A DNA stretch of 47,080 nucleotides from an uncultured Desulfosporosinus sp. (lineage in GTDB: Bacteria; Bacillota; Desulfitobacteriia; Desulfitobacteriales; Desulfitobacteriaceae): NCBI GenBank assembly GCA_927405585.1, contig CAKMJS010000020.1:1-47080 (forward strand), in the 5' to 3' direction. Made by a program: the position numbers and the translations under genes. Positions 42,828-47,080 of this stretch are shown here, piece after piece. Numbering within the stretch: position 1 is the stretch's first letter; the number at the start of each line of letters is the position of its first letter. The notes beneath the pieces were generated by a model. That model did no database searches, was not told the DNA's origin, and was given only the letters and a program-made list of their open reading frames with translations.

Positions 42828-42917
42828 TAGTATATAAAATTATAATTTCCTAGAGTTATTACAACATTCGTCAAGTAAAAGGGTACCCTCACCCCAATAA
42901 TCAATACTTCTAATATG

Positions 42918-42968
42918 AAAAGGGTCTGTAGCAAACTGGTTTATTTTACAGTGTGCTTCAGACCCTTT
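42918..42968. terminator. Bidirectional terminator between tcdA and the DUF5317 gene
   Basis: The stem AAAGGGTCTG / CAGACCCTTT is extended by AGCAAACTG/CAGTGTGCT, between the convergent genes ending at 42827 and 43034. Confidence 0.8.
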
Positions 42969-43033
42969 GTCAATTTACATTTTATAATTCATTTTAATAA
43001 CACACTTTAATTACAACTTCCCAATCCCTTGTG

Positions 43034-43606
43034 TTATCTAATTACTTTCTTAAATGAAAATAGGTCAACTCTTTGAGGGTATTTCATCGTCTTATAAACT
43101 AGGAGAAAAACTCCTATATCAATCAATACATCCCCAACACTGAACATTTGTTTTCTCAGACCCCATAGATCTATATAAAGTACATCCGCTAGAAAGCTCA
43201 AATGGGTCGAGGAAGTCATCAACCCGTGAGTTCCCTGGCCCCCTTGTAATGCGTTACGACTGGCCTCCGGAAGTAACGACGGATCGACTGGCATTACTCC
43301 TCCATTAAACCCAATTACGAGGGCATTAAGTAAAATTCCCAAGGTGATGAAGCGCATACCAGGTAGAGAGATATTACGCAACGTGAAAATTAACAATAAA
43401 AAATAGGACCCTGTATCCAGCACTGGGCTTACCCAACTTGGGCCTAACCCAATCCCTCGCACGGCTGCCCAATAAACTCCACTTTGTATCAATAGCGCCA
43501 ACGGAACCAGCCAAAATTCTCGGAGAACGAACTCTCCGAGACGACTTATTTTTCCACCGCTTATAAGACTTATGAAGAATGCCAAAATTAGCGTTTCTAT
43601 GAGCAT
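43034..43606 (-). CDS. DUF5317-like membrane protein
   Basis: A 190-aa protein with five to six hydrophobic segments. Conserved-looking parts are GFNGGVMPVDPSLLP and HGLMTSSTHLSFLADVLYIDL between membrane helices, and the final FLLVYKTMKYP. I assign it to the DUF5317 family from this pattern; function is unknown. The ATG follows AGAGGTG. It lies 15 bp after the HD-GYP gene, so they are cotranscribed and may act together. Confidence 0.7.
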   Translation of the reverse strand: MLIETLILAFFISLISGGKISRLGEFVLREFWLVPLALLIQSGVYWAAVRGIGLGPSWVSPVLDTGSYFLLLIFTLRNISLPGMRFITLGILLNALVIGFNGGVMPVDPSLLPEASRNALQGGQGTHGLMTSSTHLSFLADVLYIDLWGLRKQMFSVGDVLIDIGVFLLVYKTMKYPQRVDLFSFKKVIR

Positions 43607-43621
43607 GCTACACCTCTTAAG

Positions 43622-44914
43622 CTAACCTAATGACTCTGCAATTTGTCCATGATCAGCATCTTCCGTCCGTGCTGCCATTTCATATGTAACCGCTTTGCAA
43701 AATATTTTTACTATTTCTGGGTCTAATTGCGATCCTGCGACTCTTTTGAGTTCTGCAAGGGCTTCGTCATGAGTACTGCCTTTTCGGTAGCTCCGATCTG
43801 AAGTAATCGCATCATAAGTATCTGCCACGGCAATGATTCGGGATTCTATTGGAATATCTACGCCTTTGATTCCATCTGGATAGCCATTCCCATCAAAACG
43901 CTCGTGGTGATGGCGTACCACTTGTCCAATATCAAACAAAAATTTAATACTTTTAATAATTGTTTGCCCCATGACGGGATGACTGCGAATGACTTCCCAT
44001 TCTGAATCTAGGAGTTTACCCTCTTTATTAAGGATTATTTCGCTTACACCGATCTTACCTACGTCATGTAGAACTGCGGCGTATTTGAGGGACTCTATCT
44101 TGTCGTCACTCATTTCGAGTTCTTCAGCGATAGCAACTGCAAACTTCCCGACTCTTGCAGAATGTCCGCTTGTGTATGTGTCCTTAGCCTCAAGTGCTTG
44201 GACCAAAGCCTCTACCGTATTAAGATAATTTTCTCGCATGTCGATATAAAGTTGAAAAGAATGGCGAGAAATTAAAAGTGGGATAAAGAGCAGGAGGAGT
44301 CCTAGTGCACCCCAGTTTTTATAGAGCAGAGTTAATAAAAATCCAAGAGGAACGAGTGCTATAAAATTTGGCACAGACCAACGAATATTACTGACAAATA
44401 TTGACCAAGGTGATTTATTAGAAACCATGCCTATTATAATGGCAATAATTGTCATGTTCATTATCATATAAACAAAGGCTGCTACTAAATATAATATAAG
44501 GGATATTGAATCGAATTGAATTGGAGAAGAATTGAAAAAATTCATAACCCAATACGCGGTCGCTAAGGACAAAACATATTGTGACGCATTAAACACCCGC
44601 TTATAAAACGGTTGTTCCGAAGCAACCTTTCCAAAGATTAACAGACCCGATAGCGCCATTGCTGTCAGTGTTACTCCCAAAGGAAACAAGATCAGTGAGG
44701 TGAGAAAAATTGGATAACTAACTGTCACATATCCTCCCTTTGGAAGAGCAACTGGTAAGGATTCACTGCAGATCGCGAGGATCGCAAATACTATCAGATG
44801 AATTAATAGTTCATGATTCCAATCAGTACGAATAACATTCCACCCTAAAACCAATGTGGCAGAGGTAGTTATAATAGCAAGGAATAGTTTAACCTTCATT
44901 GACAGTTTTTCCAT
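43622..44914 (-). CDS. Membrane HD-GYP cyclic-di-GMP phosphodiesterase-like protein
   Basis: A 430-aa protein with an N-terminal membrane domain (about six to seven hydrophobic segments to residue 220) and a C-terminal HD-GYP domain. The motifs are complete: HSARVGKFA (251-259), HD at 283-284 in LHDVGKIG, HHERFDGNGYPDG with GYP at 344-346, and VADTYDAITSDRSYRKG. Such domains hydrolyse cyclic di-GMP or related dinucleotides with two or three metals. The membrane part could sense a signal but is not recognised as a named domain. The ATG follows AGAGGTGG. It is cotranscribed with the DUF5317 gene. Confidence 0.9.
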   Translation of the reverse strand: MEKLSMKVKLFLAIITTSATLVLGWNVIRTDWNHELLIHLIVFAILAICSESLPVALPKGGYVTVSYPIFLTSLILFPLGVTLTAMALSGLLIFGKVASEQPFYKRVFNASQYVLSLATAYWVMNFFNSSPIQFDSISLILYLVAAFVYMIMNMTIIAIIIGMVSNKSPWSIFVSNIRWSVPNFIALVPLGFLLTLLYKNWGALGLLLLFIPLLISRHSFQLYIDMRENYLNTVEALVQALEAKDTYTSGHSARVGKFAVAIAEELEMSDDKIESLKYAAVLHDVGKIGVSEIILNKEGKLLDSEWEVIRSHPVMGQTIIKSIKFLFDIGQVVRHHHERFDGNGYPDGIKGVDIPIESRIIAVADTYDAITSDRSYRKGSTHDEALAELKRVAGSQLDPEIVKIFCKAVTYEMAARTEDADHGQIAESLG

Positions 44915-44930
44915 TAGCCACCTCTTATAT

Positions 44931-45237
44931 AGTTTGGCCGACTTCTTACAACCAGATTCAAAGGTTTCGCAGTTGGTAAGAACGCTGTCAACAAAAACTC
45001 TGAGTTTAAGTTATACGTTCTACCACCTATAGGTAGCGCCACCTGCGAGAACGAGAGTAACGAGAACAGTAATAGCTTTATAAATTTTGCTCATTTGCGG
45101 TAAACCTCCTTGACATTTTTTTATCAAAGGGACAGTTTAACCGCTTCGCTCGTTTTCCGTTCCGCTGTTTTTTCCGCTTCGCTAAGTAGGATTAAAACAG
45201 AGTTTCAAATCTAATTGTTTGGTAAGTCGGCCAAAGT
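44931..45237. mobile_element. Small inverted-repeat element (MITE-like)
   Basis: Imperfect terminal inverted repeats of about 28-30 bp bound a 307-bp stretch. Left AGTTTGGCCGACTT...CAGATT (44931-44958); right AATCTAATTG...AAGTCGGCCAAAGT (45208-45237). The outer 12 bp AAGTCGGCCAAA are perfectly complementary. Inside are the 24-codon gene at 45020-45094 and AT-rich sequence. No transposase. Target duplications are not obvious. Confidence 0.5.
45020..45094 (-). CDS. 24-residue hydrophobic peptide
   Basis: A short gene: MSKIYKAITVLVTLVLAGGA then TYRW. It has a basic start followed by one membrane-helix-length hydrophobic stretch. AAGGAGG lies 10 bases before the ATG, which is much better than chance. 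It resembles small membrane peptides or the hydrophobic end of an export signal. It lies inside the small inverted-repeat element. No family is recognised; coding status is plausible but not proven. Confidence 0.5.
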   Translation of the reverse strand: MSKIYKAITVLVTLVLAGGATYRW

Positions 45238-45244
45238 TAGCTAG

Positions 45245-45895
45245 TTAATCTCCGTTGGAGAACCACAGTTTTCGATTGACGGCATCAAGAGTCGCCTTCA
45301 CGACAGCTTCGCGATCATCGTTTCGTACCACTGCAGATCCAGTTAAGGATTGTTCTACCCCTGAAGTGATCAAGGTTATGGAGACTAGCGCAATTTGATG
45401 CTTGGTAAATTGACTAATTCCAACATCCTCAACAAATAGGAATTTATCTAAGGTGAGTGGGGAAAGTGCTTTCAGGGTCGCCTCTACGAACAGTCTCAAC
45501 TTATTGTGAGCCGAGCTCGGCCCTTGGGCGGTTCCTTCAATAATCTTGTCTCCTGTTAACAGTTCAACTTTAACATCAGCCATGCCGTTAACGGTTCTGA
45601 GTGTCACCCCAACTAATTTGGGGCGCGTTGATTCTACTATGGCGAAGGTTCCGTCCTCATCATCTTCCACTTGGGCTACACTGATTTTCTTATGGTCAAT
45701 TTGCACATCGAATTGAGCTACCAGAATTGATTCTACATCCCTGACGATTTGCTTAGGAGCTCGTCCTGAACCAGCCAGAATGTGAACTTCTTCGATTTCT
45801 CCTTGATTATTAACTTTAATCCGAGCAGCTACTACAGACTTGATTTGCTTTATAGCCTGCTCCCAGTCTTGAATTGGACAAGACATCTCTGACAT
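45245..45895 (-). CDS. Soluble protein of unknown function
   Basis: Not recognised. The 216-aa product has no signal peptide or membrane helix. The first half (AARIKVNNQGEIEEVHILAG, then RDVESILVAQFDVQIDHKKI) looks like a small alpha/beta domain with a cation-binding or BON/Asp23-like strand order. The second half (LRTVNGMADVKVELLTGDKI ... FVEATLKALSPLTLDKFLFV) repeats a similar beta-alpha pattern, so it may be an internal duplication. The ATG follows GAGGAG. It is a single gene between the inverted-repeat element and a 295-bp spacer (45896-46190) in which I see nothing clear. Confidence 0.7.
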   Translation of the reverse strand: MSEMSCPIQDWEQAIKQIKSVVAARIKVNNQGEIEEVHILAGSGRAPKQIVRDVESILVAQFDVQIDHKKISVAQVEDDEDGTFAIVESTRPKLVGVTLRTVNGMADVKVELLTGDKIIEGTAQGPSSAHNKLRLFVEATLKALSPLTLDKFLFVEDVGISQFTKHQIALVSITLITSGVEQSLTGSAVVRNDDREAVVKATLDAVNRKLWFSNGD

Positions 45896-46190
45896 GTAAA
45901 CACTCCTCGGTATTCCAAATTACTAATTAAAAAATAATACTGTTAAGAGTATTTTCGACGTGCGACTGTGTATTCCTTCCTCCCTTCTGGCAAAAGTGTC
46001 AAAACTTTCATCTTTTCCACTAATATAAATGCGTAGAACATAATACTATTGGTTTTCGTTCTTTTTCACCCTTAAATCAGCGAAAAACCCCTTTCCTCAG
46101 AATTTGTGGAGAGAGGTACAGCTTATTTACATAAAGCGACTTAAAAAAACCATGCTATAGTTAAACCTTTTCAAAGGAGTTGCTACGAGA

Positions 46191-46667
46191 ATGAAGAGAG
46201 AACAATTAATTACACATCTCAACTGGTTTTATAGCTTAGAGCGTAATCAAGTCGATTTGTACACCTCTCAAAGCTCATCCTTCAATAAACATTACACGGG
46301 TTTAGTCTTTGAACGCATTGCCTACATCGAACAAGAGCATGTGGACAATCTTGCCCACAAAATTAAAGAACTCGGAGCGAACCCCAGCCTTTTAGGGGAT
46401 GTTCTATCTCCGATAATCGGAAGTTTCGCAGGGAAACTGATTAGCTTGACTGGGTTAGAGGAGGTACTCAAAATCAACATCATGATCGAACAAAAAGCCA
46501 TGAAAGACTATAAGGAGCTGATTAATACCCTTAAAAAAAAAGAGCACGCTGGTAGTGAACTGATAAAACTGCTTGAGTACAACTTCATCGATGAAAATCT
46601 CCATACTGAATGGTTCAAAAGCAAACTATCTCAACTGCAAAACATAGATTCTTCCCTAGAACACTAG
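46191..46667 (+). CDS. COQ7-like diiron ferritin-fold protein
   Basis: A 158-aa four-helix protein with ligands of the diiron-carboxylate kind: Glu17, the pair Glu47-x2-His50 (EQEH), Glu100 (IMIEQKAM) and Glu135-x2-His138 (ENLH). This two-E-x-x-H plus two-Glu layout matches demethoxyubiquinone hydroxylase/COQ7-type and DUF2383/ferritin-like families. A hydrophobic helix at about residues 68-90 is also COQ7-like. In an anaerobe it is more probably an oxygen or peroxide defence protein than a quinone hydroxylase. That is an inference. The ATG follows AAAGGAG. Confidence 0.75.
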   Translation: MKREQLITHLNWFYSLERNQVDLYTSQSSSFNKHYTGLVFERIAYIEQEHVDNLAHKIKELGANPSLLGDVLSPIIGSFAGKLISLTGLEEVLKINIMIEQKAMKDYKELINTLKKKEHAGSELIKLLEYNFIDENLHTEWFKSKLSQLQNIDSSLEH

Positions 46668-46736
46668 AACCTAACTTCTGAGTAATTCGCCTGATCTAGT
46701 ATAACTAGCCTTTCAGATTCTTCTCCAGTATAATAA

Positions 46737-46754
46737 ACTCGTCCAACTAAAATG
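46737..46754 (-). repeat. Copy of the TTTAGTTGGACGAGTT repeat motif
   Basis: Reads CCATTTTAGTTGGACGAGTT on the minus strand, matching the ends of the repeats at 26846-26864 and 29898-29920. It lies in the leader of the carbonic-anhydrase-like gene. Confidence 0.4.
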
Positions 46755-46787
46755 GTACATCGAGTTAGGAAACGGAGGAGACGCAAA

Positions 46788-47080
46788 GTGCTAAATGAAG
46801 CAATTAACGCAAGCAACACAATCAATACAAGCAAACCAATCGAAGCACCACAAATTGCTAGAAGCGTATTTCTGGCGGACGGCTGTAAGGTAATAGGAGA
46901 TGTAACGATCGGTGAGCAATCCAGTGTATGGTATAATTCAGTAATTCGAGGGGATTTAGCAAAAATCAGTATTGGAAAGAATACTAATATTCAAGACTTA
47001 GTAGTGATCCATGTAAACAAAAATCAACCTGTCATCATTGATGACTATGTCACGATCGGTCATTCCGCAATTCTTCACGG
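46788..47080 (+). CDS. Gamma-carbonic-anhydrase-like hexapeptide protein (5' part)
   Basis: A partial gene cut by the window end, 97 codons visible. The product has hexapeptide turns (ADGCKVIGDVTIGEQSSVWY) and the family blocks NSVIRGDLAKISIGKNTNIQ, DLVVIHVNK and VTIGHSAILH. The three zinc-ligand histidine positions of gamma-carbonic anhydrase/YrdA-PaaY proteins are represented by His in VIHV and in GHSAILH. The start is GTG with GGAGGAG 7 bases upstream. A 20-residue Asn/Thr/Ile-rich tail precedes the fold and is atypical. Confidence 0.88.
   Translation, partial: MLNEAINASNTINTSKPIEAPQIARSVFLADGCKVIGDVTIGEQSSVWYNSVIRGDLAKISIGKNTNIQDLVVIHVNKNQPVIIDDYVTIGHSAILH

Noticed and set aside
1-47080. 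CRISPR arrays, tRNA and rRNA genes
   Set aside because: No regularly spaced identical repeats with unique spacers, and no cloverleaf with anticodon and CCA end or ribosomal RNA signature, were seen on either strand.

Overview
The window (47,080 bp, moderate G+C, strong Shine-Dalgarno sites, frequent GTG/TTG starts) looks like a chromosomal segment of an anaerobic, spore-forming Firmicute of the Desulfosporosinus/Desulfitobacterium kind. This placement is an inference. It rests on a trimeric [FeFe]-hydrogenase operon, tiny glycine-rich YjcZ-like sporulation peptides, paired DUF445 membrane proteins, a DUF5317 protein next to an HD-GYP protein, and overall gene style.

Region 1 (284-20379, all minus strand) is a surface-polysaccharide cluster. 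It is read from the right: a CapD/WbpM-type UDP-sugar 4,6-dehydratase, then four genes matching the Wbp route to UDP-2,3-diacetamido-2,3-dideoxy-glucuronic acid (WbpA-, WbpB-, WbpD- and WbpE-like). An O-antigen ligase/polymerase-like protein, a GT4 glycosyltransferase, a Wzx-like flippase, a second ligase/polymerase-like protein and another GT4 follow. Then comes a stand-alone D-glucuronyl C5-epimerase domain protein, three more glycosyltransferases and a second DegT-type aminotransferase. GalU (22926-23807) supplies UDP-glucose. The predicted product is a uronic-acid-containing polysaccharide that may be epimerised at C5. No initiating phosphoglycosyltransferase or chain-length regulator is visible, so the cluster may continue to the left.

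Region 2 (20614-26583, minus) holds two membrane-anchored proteins of unknown function, GalU, a methyl-accepting chemotaxis protein and ClpP. Region 3 (26940-31647) holds a small two-pore-helix-type channel with an unusual filter, an FMN-dependent glutamate-synthase-like protein, two tiny sporulation-type peptides, and a PII/Amt pair. Region 4 (31929-36311, minus) holds a DUF445 pair and an MFS exporter with its MarR regulator. Region 5 (37490-42827, plus) is the hydCBA-type hydrogenase operon and the tRNA dehydratase TcdA. Region 6 (43034-47080) holds DUF5317, HD-GYP, a 24-residue peptide inside an inverted-repeat element, an unrecognised protein, a diiron ferritin-like protein and the start of a gamma-carbonic-anhydrase-like gene cut by the window edge.

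The most unusual feature is a dispersed family of long, nested, GC-rich palindromic elements (15354-15840, 36333-37069, a degenerate copy at about 49-276, and a looser relative at about 21340-21620). The arms differ between copies but remain self-complementary (compensatory changes). Several hairpins with unrelated stems carry the same loop, AAGGAC, or its complement GTCCTT. On one strand these loops could pair with each other, and the loop context also resembles a CsrA-binding site. I know of no described family with these properties.
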